64,000 nt of DNA from Nocardia blacklockiae (lineage in GTDB: Bacteria; Actinomycetota; Actinomycetes; Mycobacteriales; Mycobacteriaceae). The stretch's first letter is position 1; every line of letters starts with the position of its first letter. Under the pieces are notes generated by a model, which was given only the letters and a program-made list of their open reading frames with translations, was not told where the DNA came from and made no database searches. Location of the stretch: the NCBI RefSeq assembly GCF_015477355.1, contig NZ_JADLRJ010000013.1, positions 62,001 to 126,000 of the forward strand. Reading direction: 5' to 3'. A program made the translations under genes and the position numbers. Of this stretch, positions 44,550 through 53,952 are shown piece by piece.

Positions 44550-44571
44550 TGGCACGTTACTTAGCGGTACG
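44550..44571 (-). promoter_or_regulatory. Motif A copy upstream of gdh
   Basis: Minus-strand arms CGTACCGCT and AACGTGCCA, 57 bases before gdh. A TATAAC -10-like hexamer abuts the upstream edge, so a protein bound here would cover the transcription start. The rest of the 141-base gap shows nothing else. Confidence 0.5.
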
Positions 44572-44634
44572 TTATAAATTGTAACATTCGGGTCGCGAAT
44601 CGCTGTCCCCACCAGCAGGAACAGGGGTTACGGC

Positions 44635-45393
44635 TCAGCGCAGGAGGCCGGAGCGTTGCAGGAAGGTGCGCGCGCCCGACTGGTTGGAGAAGGCGCTCGT
44701 CTCGAGGCGCAGGCCGCTGGCGCTGTCGGCGTACCACACCGTGCCGGACGGACCGACCGCCGCGAAGACGGTGCCGTCGGCGACGGTCGTCGCGCCGGCC
44801 GCGCGCCAGCGGGCGATGGTGTCCGGCAAGCGATTCGACTGCTCGCGCTGCACCGACACGGTCAGCGCGCGACCGCCCGTGATACCGCCCGCGAGCAGCG
44901 TCGAACTCGCCTCGACCACACAGGATTCGGTGGTCCCGGACGGATCGGCCGAGCGGCAGGACGCCGCACCGCGCAGCGGATCGGGCAGCCCCGCGCCCGA
45001 GGACGAGCCGCCGCCGAGCGCGCCCGCTCCCCCGCCGAGTTGGCCCATCGATGGCAGCTCCGGAGTACCGCCGCAGGAATGCATGAGCAGCAGGGCCCCG
45101 ATCACCATCGCCACCAGGATGGCCGCCGCCGTGCGCCACGACATCGACGCCAGCCGTTCGGTGATGATCTTCGCGGCGTCGGAGGTGAGTTCCTTGCCCG
45201 CGCTCTCGGCGGTCTTCGCCACGTCGGCGGCCACGTGCTCGGCGCCGTTGAGCAACCGGCCCGCCTCCGACATCGCGGGCCGCGCGGCCGGTTGCGGCTC
45301 GCCGGACAGCGGTGCGCCGCAGTGCGCGCAGCGGGCTTCCGCACCGGCGTTGCGGTGCGAACAGTACTGGCAGATCAGGTGCGGCAGGGTCAA
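44635..45393 (-). CDS. Zinc-ribbon single-pass membrane protein
   Basis: A 252-residue protein. The N-terminal zinc ribbon has Cys8, Cys11, Cys22 and Cys25 (CQYC, CAHC). A helical stretch (about 41-85), one membrane helix (about 86-104, WRTAAAILVAMVIGALLLM) and an extracytoplasmic Gly/Ser-rich linker with a C-terminal domain of about 110 residues follow (two Cys in ASCRSAD and ESCVVEA). I do not recognise the outer domain. Stop-start overlap with the upstream discoidin-like gene shows they form one transcription unit at the tail of the ESX run. Confidence 0.7.
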   Translation of the reverse strand: MTLPHLICQYCSHRNAGAEARCAHCGAPLSGEPQPAARPAMSEAGRLLNGAEHVAADVAKTAESAGKELTSDAAKIITERLASMSWRTAAAILVAMVIGALLLMHSCGGTPELPSMGQLGGGAGALGGGSSSGAGLPDPLRGAASCRSADPSGTTESCVVEASSTLLAGGITGGRALTVSVQREQSNRLPDTIARWRAAGATTVADGTVFAAVGPSGTVWYADSASGLRLETSAFSNQSGARTFLQRSGLLR

Positions 45394-46463
45394 TGTCCGG
45401 TGATCACAATCGAGGAGACGGCGGTGGTGTTGGCGGACGGGTCACCCTTGGACTCGAGCAGGGTCACCGTGATCTTCGAGGCGGTCACCGCCGGTTTGAT
45501 CTCCGTGGTGACGACGTTGCGCTGGTCGAGGGTCTGCTGGGTGTAGGTGGTGGCGTTGCTGTCGTCGAAGCGGTAGGAGACGCGGCTGACCGTGCGGTAC
45601 TTGCTCCACTGGTCGGTGCCGTCGGTGCCGACGGAGTCGAAGCCGGGCACGATGCCGATCGAATCCACCTGATAGGTCTTGCCCAGATCGATGGTCAGCA
45701 CCTGGCCGTCGACGCGGTAGGCGCGCACGCACTTCCACGCCTTGCCCGACTCCCCCGAGAAGGCGTCCATGGCGTCGCTGCTGCCCTGCGGGCAGTGCGC
45801 CTGCGCCGAGCGCACCTGGATGGGCGCGCTCGCGGGCGTGGCGGGCGCCGCCGACGTCGGCAGCGGCGTGCCGCCCGAGGCCTGCGTGACCACCACGTTC
45901 TGGCTCGGCTTGTCCTCGCCGCCGCTGGTGACGAACACCAGGATCAGCAGCAGCACCAGCACGCCGGCCACCGCCAGCGCGATCTTCGGGCGCTTCAGGT
46001 AGACGACCGCGGTCCGGCCGAGTTCGCCGACGCTCCCCGGCCGGGACGCGGCCGCCTTCTCCGGCTGCGCGGGCGCGACGGGTTCGGCTCGCTGCTCGGC
46101 GTTCTCGGCCGTGCGCAGCCGTGCCGCCGCGGCCTCGGAATGGTCGGCGGTGAACTCCAGGCCGCCCGCCGCGTCCGGCGACTGGCCGTTCAGCAGGGCG
46201 AGAATGCGATCACTGGCCTTGGGGCCGGTATTCGCCCGGCGCTTGGCGGCGGGACCCGAATCAGGTTCGCCCACCAGCGTTTCGGCGACCGGCTCGGCGG
46301 AGAATTCGTGGTCGACGGAGAGTGACTCGCCCGCGCTCTCGGGAGCCGACACCGCACCCGCCGCGGCTACCCCGGAAGGCTCCAGCGCGGGATCGGCGAG
46401 CAGAGCGTCCAGAACCGCGGTGCGGTGGCGAAGAAACACATCTCCCGGGTCCTCGGCGGGCAT
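45390..46463 (-). CDS. Membrane-anchored discoidin (F5/8 type C)-like protein
   Basis: A 357-residue protein. The long cytoplasmic N terminus (about 1-155) is acidic and Ala/Pro-rich. One membrane helix (about 160-179) follows, then a linker and an extracytoplasmic beta-sandwich of about 140 residues (about 215-357). In the sandwich, ALTIDLGK-like VLTIDLGKTYQVDSIGIVPG, the two Cys (AHCPQG, WKCVRAY) and ITVTLLESKG fit a discoidin / NADase-type F5/8 C fold, usually a carbohydrate- or surface-binding module. It overlaps the zinc-ribbon gene by four bases and lies just downstream of the EspR-like gene. Confidence 0.68.
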   Translation of the reverse strand: MPAEDPGDVFLRHRTAVLDALLADPALEPSGVAAAGAVSAPESAGESLSVDHEFSAEPVAETLVGEPDSGPAAKRRANTGPKASDRILALLNGQSPDAAGGLEFTADHSEAAAARLRTAENAEQRAEPVAPAQPEKAAASRPGSVGELGRTAVVYLKRPKIALAVAGVLVLLLILVFVTSGGEDKPSQNVVVTQASGGTPLPTSAAPATPASAPIQVRSAQAHCPQGSSDAMDAFSGESGKAWKCVRAYRVDGQVLTIDLGKTYQVDSIGIVPGFDSVGTDGTDQWSKYRTVSRVSYRFDDSNATTYTQQTLDQRNVVTTEIKPAVTASKITVTLLESKGDPSANTTAVSSIVITGH

Positions 46464-46538
46464 GAACAGGATGGTATCCGTCCCGGCCGCACCCTCGGCG
46501 GCGTCGATCTTCCCGCCGGTGAGAACAATCCCGCGAGG

Positions 46539-46892
46539 TCAGGAATTGCTTTCCGCGGTGATGAAATATTCGGGCGGCACATCGAAAACCCGGGCCAGCG
46601 CGATAATCAGATCGAGCCGCGGGATGGCTTCGCCGTGGATCAACCGGTACAGGCCCGACTGCGAGACGGGCACGTCCGGATACGCCAATTCCAGGTGTTG
46701 CGCCAGGGAGTAGAGCGTCAACGACCGCGTCGAACCGTCCTCGGTCGACACCACCGATTCCGAGATCAGCTCCGACAATCGCCGGGAAAAGATGGCGGCC
46801 GCCGCCTGCCGTGGCGTGAGCGCACCCTCCCCGTCCGGTTCGTGCCGAGCATCGCCTTCCGACTGGGAGTCCGCTACCACGCCGATAAACAT
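46539..46892 (-). CDS. EspR/XRE-like DNA-binding protein
   Basis: A 117-residue protein whose central and C-terminal part (about 33-112) looks like the EspR/XRE helix-turn-helix: FSRRLSELISESV, then SLAQHLELAYPDVPVSQSGL and YRLIHGEAIPRLDLIIALAR with VFDVPPEYF. EspR of M. tuberculosis is a nucleoid-type regulator of ESX-1 genes with a similar RSG.xxPs..t...la..F..yF pattern. This version lacks the EspR C-terminal dimerisation helices. Its ATG overlaps the eccE stop (TAATG), placing it in the ESX operon and making it a candidate autoregulator of the locus. Confidence 0.7.
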   Translation of the reverse strand: MFIGVVADSQSEGDARHEPDGEGALTPRQAAAAIFSRRLSELISESVVSTEDGSTRSLTLYSLAQHLELAYPDVPVSQSGLYRLIHGEAIPRLDLIIALARVFDVPPEYFITAESNS

Positions 46893-48661
46893 TACCGACC
46901 CATTTCTTCCCGGCCTACTTCGCCTCCGCCTACCGGCCGGTCACCTGGCGGCAATACCGGCGGCACCGGACCGTATCCGTTGCCCGGCGCCGCGATCGGC
47001 GATTCCGGCGCGGCCGGCGGGCCGCTCTGATCCAGGTAGTCGAAGTATCTGGTTTCGCCGCGCGGCTCGATGAGATCCACCCGGACCGTGCGCATCGGGA
47101 TGCCCACGTCGACTGCCGACGCGCTCACCTGATCGATGGCCAGATCCGCGGCCCGGCGGCGCGGCTGACCCGGATCGCTGATGGTCACGGTGGTGGGCGC
47201 GGCCGAGGCGCGCGGCGGCACCTGGTCGAACACCGCCACCGTCGCCGACGACTCCGGCGGTTCCCCGGTGCCGGGCTGGTCGGAGACCAGGCGCAGCGAG
47301 GTCGGGTCCCCGACCGCCGACACCAGCTGCTCCCAGCGCTGCGGCCGCGCCGAGTACACCTCGACGTCGGCCCCGACGACCATGGCGCGCAACACGATCT
47401 GCTGCGCGACCGGAAGATCGGCGCGCACGTCGATGGTGCGCCGCTGCGGGTTGTACAGCGACGGGTCGAACAGCGGCAGGGCCAGGGTGTGGCGGGGCTG
47501 GCCGCTGATCGAACCCAGGATCTGCCCGTTCGGTCCGATGGCCATGGTGAGACCGCTCAGCACGTCCTCGGCGGCGACGTCGCGGCCCTGCTCGTCGGCC
47601 GGCACCTCCCGCACCGACGTGCCGGTGGGCAGCGAGGCGAGCAGCGCGGCGGACTGCCGGCCGCCCAGCGGCAGCAGATAGTCGACCGGCGCGCTGGTGA
47701 CGGCCGGGCCGACGTAGCGCACCAGGCCGCGCGCGCCCACCGCGCCGCCGGCCAGGCTCACCACCACGGTGGTGCGGCCGCGATTCCACGACCAGCAGTC
47801 GTCCAGGCCGGTGTCGCCGAGGCGGCTCCAGTCGATCATGAAACTGCTGATGCTGCGGCTGGCCACCGACGATTCCAGGTGGTTCCACTTCTCCCGCAGA
47901 TCCGACAGTTCGACGCCGGCGTGCAGCAGCCGGGCCGCCTGCCACAGGGCGTCGGCCGGCAGCGGCTGGGCGTTGATCCCGCGCTCGCGCAGCCGGGTCG
48001 CGATCCGGTGCGCCGCGCTGGCCAAGGCCTTGGGCGCGACCACCTCGCACGGCCCGCGCCGGGTCAGCGCGTGCAGATTTCGTTCCTGGTCCAGGCGGAC
48101 CACCAGCCACGACATCCGGTTGCCGACCACGGGATGCGAGCCGAGCAACTGGTCGTAGAGCATGCTGTAGCTGCCGCCCGGGCGGACCCGCTGGCCCGTG
48201 GTGACGATATCGATGTCAACGCCGATGCCGTACTGGTCGAGCAGCGGCAGCAGGGCATCGAGGCCGATGGTGTCCTCGGTGTAGATGGTCTGCTCGGCGA
48301 TGACCGTCGGCAGGTCCAGGTCGGGGGCGAGCTGGATCATCGCGACCAGGGTCGCGCCGTCCTCGTGCACGCCGCACACCCCGGCGGCCACCTGCACGTC
48401 GCGCACGTTCCAGGGTTGTTCACGCCGGCGCGCCCGCGCGGCGCGGCCGGTCCGGAACGCCACCCAGTCCAGCAGCCAGCGCACCGCCGTGCGCTGCCCG
48501 AAACGGACGGTGACCGCGGCCACCAGGACACAGACCGCCACGGCGAGCACCCACCACGGGGTGTGCGTGGACAAACCGGCCAGCACCGGACCACCTCCGA
48601 CCACCAGCGTGGCGAACGGACCGCGTTCGACTCCGCCGACCCGAACACTGGGAAAACTCAC
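46892..48661 (-). CDS. eccE: Type VII secretion protein EccE
   Basis: A 589-residue EccE, a peripheral membrane component of the ESX channel. Two N-terminal helices (about 16-30 and 36-52) precede the soluble glycosyltransferase-like domain (RYVGPAVTSAPVDYLLPLGG, REVPADEQGRD, GQPRHTLALPLFDPS). The GTG start overlaps the mycP stop by four bases. Low-complexity Pro/Gly tail. Confidence 0.88.
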   Translation of the reverse strand: MSFPSVRVGGVERGPFATLVVGGGPVLAGLSTHTPWWVLAVAVCVLVAAVTVRFGQRTAVRWLLDWVAFRTGRAARARRREQPWNVRDVQVAAGVCGVHEDGATLVAMIQLAPDLDLPTVIAEQTIYTEDTIGLDALLPLLDQYGIGVDIDIVTTGQRVRPGGSYSMLYDQLLGSHPVVGNRMSWLVVRLDQERNLHALTRRGPCEVVAPKALASAAHRIATRLRERGINAQPLPADALWQAARLLHAGVELSDLREKWNHLESSVASRSISSFMIDWSRLGDTGLDDCWSWNRGRTTVVVSLAGGAVGARGLVRYVGPAVTSAPVDYLLPLGGRQSAALLASLPTGTSVREVPADEQGRDVAAEDVLSGLTMAIGPNGQILGSISGQPRHTLALPLFDPSLYNPQRRTIDVRADLPVAQQIVLRAMVVGADVEVYSARPQRWEQLVSAVGDPTSLRLVSDQPGTGEPPESSATVAVFDQVPPRASAAPTTVTISDPGQPRRRAADLAIDQVSASAVDVGIPMRTVRVDLIEPRGETRYFDYLDQSGPPAAPESPIAAPGNGYGPVPPVLPPGDRPVGGGEVGREEMGR

Positions 48662-50016
48662 CGACGCCTCCGCAGTACACCGTCCACACCCACGCCCAGC
48701 AGGACCGTGCCGATCGCGATCGCCGCCGCCACCACCAGCGGCTTGAGGTCACGCGGCCGCGGCGGCGGCGGGAGCACCAGCGTGGCACGCCGGTACAGGT
48801 CCTCGGGGGCCTTCGGGGGTGTCCGGTAGCTCAGTGCGCCCAGCGGATCCAGCATGCCGGCGCCGGAGAGATTGTCGACGCCGCGCGCCGGCGCGTGCGC
48901 GCTCACCTGCAGCCGCGCCATGATCTCGGCCGGTGTCTCGGTCGGGAAGCGCGAGCGCAGCAGGGCCGCGACGCCGCTGACGTAGGCCGCCGCGAAGGAC
49001 GCGCCGCCCACCGGTACCAGCTTGCCGTCCGATCCGACGCCGTTGATGAGGTTCGTGCCGCCGGGCCCGAGCGATTCGATTCCGGCGCCCGGGGCGGCGA
49101 TGCCGACCCACGGGCCCATCAGCGAACCCGACATCGGCGTGCCCGAGGCCGTGGTGAACCCGACCGTCAAGACGTCGGGCGCGAACCAGCCGGGCGTCGA
49201 GATCGTCTCGACGTCACGCCAATTGCGCGGGTCGTTGGGGCGGCCGGGATCGATGTCGGGATTCTGGTTGCAGCTGGTGCCGCTCGTGTTGCCCGCGCCC
49301 GCCACGATGAGCGCGCCGCGCACGTGCACGGCGTAGCCGACGGCCGCCGCCAGCATGGACTGGTCCACGCGGGCGTCCGCCTTGATGCAGACCGGCAGAC
49401 CGACCGTGATAACCCCCGCGCCCAGGTTCGCCGCGTGCGTGATCGCCCGCGCCAGCGTCCGGATCTCGAGCGCCGACTGATTCTCCGGCTGCGAGTTGTC
49501 CGGCCGCTCCGGGCGAAATGCGTTCGAGCGGTACCGGATCGAGAGAATGGTGGCCTCCGGCGCGACACCGAGGAACTTGTCCGCCGGATCCGAGGCCGCG
49601 CCGATGATGCCCGCGACCAGGGTGCCGTGCGCGTCGCAGTCGGCCAGGCCGTCGGTGGTCTGCACGTAGTCGCCGCCGCCGATCAGGTTGGGCAGCCTGG
49701 GGTTCGGCGTCACGCCGGTGTCCAGCACCGCCACGGTGACGCCCGCGCCGCGGCTCAGCGCCCGGGCCCGCGCCAGGTCCAGCGAGGTCTCCGGCGGCGG
49801 CGCCTGGGTGATGTCGCTGTTGGGGAGCAGGCCGGTGGCCACGCAGCCCTGTTCCTGCTTCATCGGGAGCTCCGGTCCCGGCGTGCCGTCCGGCGGCGCC
49901 GCGCCGACCACTATTTCGGGCGGTTGCAGCGCCGCGGCCGGTCCGGCCGCGACGGCGAGCACCGCCCCGGCGATCAGTGCCGCGCAGCTCCGGACACCGA
50001 TGCCGGCAAACTTCAT
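48658..50016 (-). CDS. mycP: Mycosin, ESX subtilisin-like protease MycP
   Basis: A 452-residue membrane-anchored subtilase. Signal peptide about 1-29 (cleaved near AAALQPP). Catalytic Asp99 in VAVLDTGV, His130 in DAHGTLVAG and Ser340 in GASFAAAYVSG; the oxyanion Asn lies in GAGNTSG. A C-terminal membrane helix (about 425-447) ends in RRRR. In mycobacteria mycosins stabilise the ESX complex and process substrates. The ATG overlaps the eccD stop (TGATG). Confidence 0.92.
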   Translation of the reverse strand: MKFAGIGVRSCAALIAGAVLAVAAGPAAALQPPEIVVGAAPPDGTPGPELPMKQEQGCVATGLLPNSDITQAPPPETSLDLARARALSRGAGVTVAVLDTGVTPNPRLPNLIGGGDYVQTTDGLADCDAHGTLVAGIIGAASDPADKFLGVAPEATILSIRYRSNAFRPERPDNSQPENQSALEIRTLARAITHAANLGAGVITVGLPVCIKADARVDQSMLAAAVGYAVHVRGALIVAGAGNTSGTSCNQNPDIDPGRPNDPRNWRDVETISTPGWFAPDVLTVGFTTASGTPMSGSLMGPWVGIAAPGAGIESLGPGGTNLINGVGSDGKLVPVGGASFAAAYVSGVAALLRSRFPTETPAEIMARLQVSAHAPARGVDNLSGAGMLDPLGALSYRTPPKAPEDLYRRATLVLPPPPRPRDLKPLVVAAAIAIGTVLLGVGVDGVLRRRR

Positions 50017-51539
50017 CAGATCCCTCGCATGGCGGTGTAGATGCCCATGATCCAGAAGGCCAGCACCGGAATGACCAGGATCAGGGCGAACTCGACCAGG
50101 TCGATCATCCGGCGGGTGACCGGGGACAGCCGCTTGCCCGGCAGTTGCAGCGCGGCCACACAGGCGGCCACGGCGGCCGCGATCAGTACGGCCACGACGA
50201 CCAGCCGCGCCGGCGGGGTGGCGTACGCGCCCACTTCCACCGCGCCCACTCCGACCACGGTCACCGCCGAACCGACGGCGAGCGCGACGGCCTGGACCCG
50301 GTCGGGATGCCAGCGGGCGCGCAGCACCAGAATCCCGGCGACCGCGGCGCCCAGCACGATCTCGCGGATGCCGCCGGGACTCGCGGCCGCCGCCAGCACG
50401 GTCGAGACCGACAGCACCGTGGCCGACCCGATGATCAGGCCGCGCAGGCTGGTCACCGCCAGCCGGGCGCGGTCCTCGATGCGCAGCGACCGGCGCCGAT
50501 CGTCCTCGGTGCGGTCGGGGCCCGGGTCCTCGGCGGTGACGGTCTCGGCGTCGAAGATGTCGGTCAGCGTGCCGGGCGACACCTCGGTGCCCGGGTCGGG
50601 CAGGTCCGGCGGCCGGATCCGCGCGGCGATCACGGCCAGCCGCGCCGCGCCGCTCAGCAGGAGCAGTCCGACGAAGACCGCGCCGCCGGTCATGTGCCGT
50701 TCCGACACCTCGAAGAAGGCCATCGGCACCGCCGCCACCGCGACGGCGAGGGTGATCACCAGGACCGCTGTCAGCACCGTGGTGCTCACCCTGGTCAGCC
50801 GCAGTGTCAGCACCGCGGCCGTGCCGGCGACGACCGCGCCGGCCGCGAAGTTGGCGGCCGCGAACGGACCCGGTTCGCTGTAGGAGGCCGGCACCAGCAT
50901 CGCGCCGCCGGCGAACAGCAGCGGCAGCGCGGACAGCACCAACCCGAGGCAGACCACCGCGCCCTGGGCACTCCGGCGCAGCGCGAAACCGCCGATCCAG
51001 CACACCAATCCGAGCAGCAGCGCCGGCAGCCCGCACCACACGAGCGAGCCGGAGCGCATCCACGACCAGGACAGCAGACCGGCCGCGGCCACCGCGCCGA
51101 CACCCAGCGCGGACACGCCGGTGATCGCGACGGTGCGCGGATCGAACTCACTGAACTCGCGCTCGTTGATCAGGGCCAGCGCGTCGGTGATGTCCTCGAC
51201 GACCGGCGTGAACATCTCCGAGGATTCGACGGGCGCCAGCATCAGCACCGTGCCGTCGATGACGTCGTGGTCGGCGAGGCTGCGCCAGCGCGGAATCGGC
51301 GGCTCGCCGGGCCGGGCCAGGCTCCACTGGCCGCTGGGCGGCGCGAAATCGACGGTCTCGTCCCGGATCGCGCGTTGCAGCACACCCAGCAGATCGTCGA
51401 TGAACGTCTCGATGGTGAACTTCGTCGGCACCACCACGTCCACCTGGTACGTGGCCACCATCACCGCGATGCGGGCCCGCGCCACCTCCGCCGATGCCGC
51501 GGCGGTCGTCGCCGCCGCCCCGGCCACCGCTGTACTCAC
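50016..51539 (-). CDS. eccD: Type VII secretion integral membrane protein EccD
   Basis: A 507-residue EccD. The N-terminal ubiquitin-like domain (about 25-110: YQVDVVVPTKFTIETFIDDL, VIDGTVLMLAPVES) is followed by eleven predicted membrane helices (about 135-505). EccD dimers line the ESX membrane pore. The GTG start overlaps the MinD/EspI stop by four bases. Confidence 0.92.
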   Translation of the reverse strand: MSTAVAGAAATTAAASAEVARARIAVMVATYQVDVVVPTKFTIETFIDDLLGVLQRAIRDETVDFAPPSGQWSLARPGEPPIPRWRSLADHDVIDGTVLMLAPVESSEMFTPVVEDITDALALINEREFSEFDPRTVAITGVSALGVGAVAAAGLLSWSWMRSGSLVWCGLPALLLGLVCWIGGFALRRSAQGAVVCLGLVLSALPLLFAGGAMLVPASYSEPGPFAAANFAAGAVVAGTAAVLTLRLTRVSTTVLTAVLVITLAVAVAAVPMAFFEVSERHMTGGAVFVGLLLLSGAARLAVIAARIRPPDLPDPGTEVSPGTLTDIFDAETVTAEDPGPDRTEDDRRRSLRIEDRARLAVTSLRGLIIGSATVLSVSTVLAAAASPGGIREIVLGAAVAGILVLRARWHPDRVQAVALAVGSAVTVVGVGAVEVGAYATPPARLVVVAVLIAAAVAACVAALQLPGKRLSPVTRRMIDLVEFALILVIPVLAFWIMGIYTAMRGI

Positions 51540-53026
51540 AACCGTCCTCCACGACCCGTGGCGACCTGCCCCGGGAATCCGTCACCGAGCGCCGCGGCCA
51601 GCTCCTCCAGCGCCAGTGCCGTGTCGCTCTCCAGCAACCGCAGGTCGACCTCGCCGCCCTCGGCCAGGTGGTCGTCGTAGGGCAGCTGGAACGTCGGCCG
51701 CTGCGCGGTCGCGAACAGCTTCTCGATCTGCGCGACCTCGACCATCGGCTTGGCGGCCTGCGGGTGCACGATCACGACCACCGAGTTCGCGATCAGGTGC
51801 TGCAGGCCGTGCGCCGCGAACCAGTTCAGGGTGGCGACCGCGCCCTTCACACCGCCCACCGTCGGGGGCGTCACCACCACGACGGCATCGCTGGTCTGCA
51901 GGACCGTGCCGGTGATCGAGTCCAGCACGCCGGTGCCGCAGTCGACCATCACCAGGTTGTAGTGCTTGCGCAGCACCGAGACCGCGTTCGCGTACTCCGC
52001 ACCCGACAGGGCCTCGACGGCCTCGGTGGACCACGGCGAGGCGAGCACCGACAGATCGGCTTCGTTGATCGAGGTGAACGAGTGCACCGCCGAGAACGCC
52101 TCGAGATTCGGCGCGCGCACGAGATCGCGCAGCGTCAGGCCGTAGGGGTGCGGGCGGGTGCGGGTGGGCAGGTCGCCGAAGTCGGGGTTGGCGTCGACCG
52201 CGACCACCCGGTCCGGGCGCAGGCTCGCGAAGGTCGAACCGAGGGCGGCGGTGACGGTGGTGCGGCCCACGCCGCCCTTCACGCTCACCACCGCGATCTG
52301 ATAGGTCGCCGTCAGCTGCCGCCGGATGCGGCCGCGGCGCTCCTCGGTGCGCTGTTCGGCCGGGGACAGGCCGAGATTGAAGCCGACCTTGTTCAGCGCG
52401 CCGCGCACGCCGCTGGTGGACCGCAGGTGCGCGCGCCGGGTCGCGGCGATCTCGGCCAGCAGGTCCATCGAGGTCAGCGAGGCCGGCAGCACCTCGGGAT
52501 AGGCGACGTCGGAGTGCGAGCGGTCGACCCGCTCCAGGCCCCGGCCCTGGTCACCGGTGGACGCGGCCGCCGGGTTCGGGACGGGCGCGGAAGTGTGTTC
52601 GGCGCGGCCGTATTCGACCGTCTCGTTCGCGGCCTGCCGGGCCTGTGCGGGCGCGCTCTGCGTGTGCTGCGGCGGCGCGGCCTGCGGTGCGGCGGCCTGC
52701 GGCGGCGCGGTGTGCGGGGCCGCGGTCGGCGGCGGCGCGGTCGGCGGGACGGCGGTCTGCGGGGGCGGGGCTTGCGGCGAAACCGGTTGCGGCGGTGCGG
52801 GTTGCGCCGGTTGCGACTGGCCCGGCGCGCCGACCGTCGGGGCGGCGGCGCCCTGCGTCGGCAGACCGGTGGTGTACCGGAAGGCGTCCGACCGCTCTTG
52901 CGGCGGCGCGCTTTCGGCGTCCTTCGACTCGACCGCGGCGGACTGCTGGGAAAAATACGCGTCGTATCCACCCCGAGCCCGCACGGATTCGGCCGGATGC
53001 CCATTCGAATTCGGTGCTCGGTTCAT
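51536..53026 (-). CDS. EspI/MinD-like ATPase of the ESX locus (Rv3888c-like)
   Basis: A 496-residue protein. The N-terminal half (about 1-150) is Pro/Ala/Gln-rich and disordered. The C-terminal half (about 235-480) is a MinD/ParA-like ATPase with deviant Walker A KGGVGRTT at 250-257, VAVDANPDFGDL and VMVDCGTG as Walker B-like strand. In M. tuberculosis similar proteins are EspI (ESX-1, shuts secretion when ATP falls) and Rv3888c (ESX-2). Here it sits between espG and eccD, the ESX-2 position. Confidence 0.85.
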   Translation of the reverse strand: MNRAPNSNGHPAESVRARGGYDAYFSQQSAAVESKDAESAPPQERSDAFRYTTGLPTQGAAAPTVGAPGQSQPAQPAPPQPVSPQAPPPQTAVPPTAPPPTAAPHTAPPQAAAPQAAPPQHTQSAPAQARQAANETVEYGRAEHTSAPVPNPAAASTGDQGRGLERVDRSHSDVAYPEVLPASLTSMDLLAEIAATRRAHLRSTSGVRGALNKVGFNLGLSPAEQRTEERRGRIRRQLTATYQIAVVSVKGGVGRTTVTAALGSTFASLRPDRVVAVDANPDFGDLPTRTRPHPYGLTLRDLVRAPNLEAFSAVHSFTSINEADLSVLASPWSTEAVEALSGAEYANAVSVLRKHYNLVMVDCGTGVLDSITGTVLQTSDAVVVVTPPTVGGVKGAVATLNWFAAHGLQHLIANSVVVIVHPQAAKPMVEVAQIEKLFATAQRPTFQLPYDDHLAEGGEVDLRLLESDTALALEELAAALGDGFPGQVATGRGGRL

Positions 53027-53056
53027 CTTCCCTCATCCCTCTCGACCGGTCGGACC

Positions 53057-53950
53057 TCAATCGGTCCGACTGGTACCGAACCAGCTTCGGCCCGGCAGTA
53101 ATTCCACCAGGGCGGCGATCCCGGCCCGCAGGGCGGTCTCGTCACCCGGCGCGTAGGTCGACCAATTCTCGCCGTCCATCGCGACACTCGGTGTTACCAC
53201 GAAGCGGCCCGAAGCGGTATCCACCACGCTCACACAGATTTCCGGCTGTGGCGTATTGCCGTCGTGGTGTTCGATCATCACGATCTCGGCGCGCCGCTGC
53301 ACCTCCTCCAATACCCGGGTGAGCACGCTCGCGGTGTGCGGTTGCGCCCCGAGTTCCACCAGCGCCCGCCGACGTTCGGCGGGTTCGACCGGAATCTCGG
53401 CGATCTCCGCCGCGGTCGTGGTCATCGGCTCGAATTTCAGTGGCGGACAAGGCCCGAGCGCCGCTCCGACGACGGCCGCCACGGTGTCGAGCTGTTCTCC
53501 TTCCTGGAATACCGACTGGATCACGACGTGGTCGTCGCACCGGACCGCCAGCACGTGGGTGTCACCGGCGCGCACCAGTGACAACCGCAGCATGCTCGGA
53601 TCCTGCTCGTCGGACCCGCCGTCCAGGATCCGCACGGCCAGTTCCACATCCGGCCGGTACAGACACCGGAGCCAGTGCTCGACCACCGGGTGCACCGCGC
53701 CGTCGACGAGGACGCCCACCTCGGTGAGGTCCTCCGCGACGGCAGCGTGCACCCGGTACCGGTCGTCGTCCCGGTAGACGTTCGGCAGCAGCGCCAGCAC
53801 CGACGGGTAGGAGTCGATGCCCACCAGACTCTGCAACAGCAGGGCCGCATCGACATTCAGATCGATCGCTACCGGATCGTCGTCCATCGATGTGTCGGGC
53901 GCTTCGGCCTCGGTCACCGGATCCTGCACCGATGTGGAGGTGATCTGCAC
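53057..53950 (-). CDS. espG: EspG-type PE/PPE chaperone
   Basis: A 297-residue cytoplasmic EspG-family protein: LNVDAALLLQSLVGIDSYPS, VLALLPNVY near the N terminus, then DDHVVIQSVFQEGEQLDTVA and a C-terminal VAMDGENWSTYAPGDETAL with ELLPGRSWF. EspG binds the PPE tip of PE-PPE pairs and delivers them to the ESX machine. GTG start two bases after the esx stop. Confidence 0.82.
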   Translation of the reverse strand: MQITSTSVQDPVTEAEAPDTSMDDDPVAIDLNVDAALLLQSLVGIDSYPSVLALLPNVYRDDDRYRVHAAVAEDLTEVGVLVDGAVHPVVEHWLRCLYRPDVELAVRILDGGSDEQDPSMLRLSLVRAGDTHVLAVRCDDHVVIQSVFQEGEQLDTVAAVVGAALGPCPPLKFEPMTTTAAEIAEIPVEPAERRRALVELGAQPHTASVLTRVLEEVQRRAEIVMIEHHDGNTPQPEICVSVVDTASGRFVVTPSVAMDGENWSTYAPGDETALRAGIAALVELLPGRSWFGTSRTD

Positions 53951-53952
53951 GG

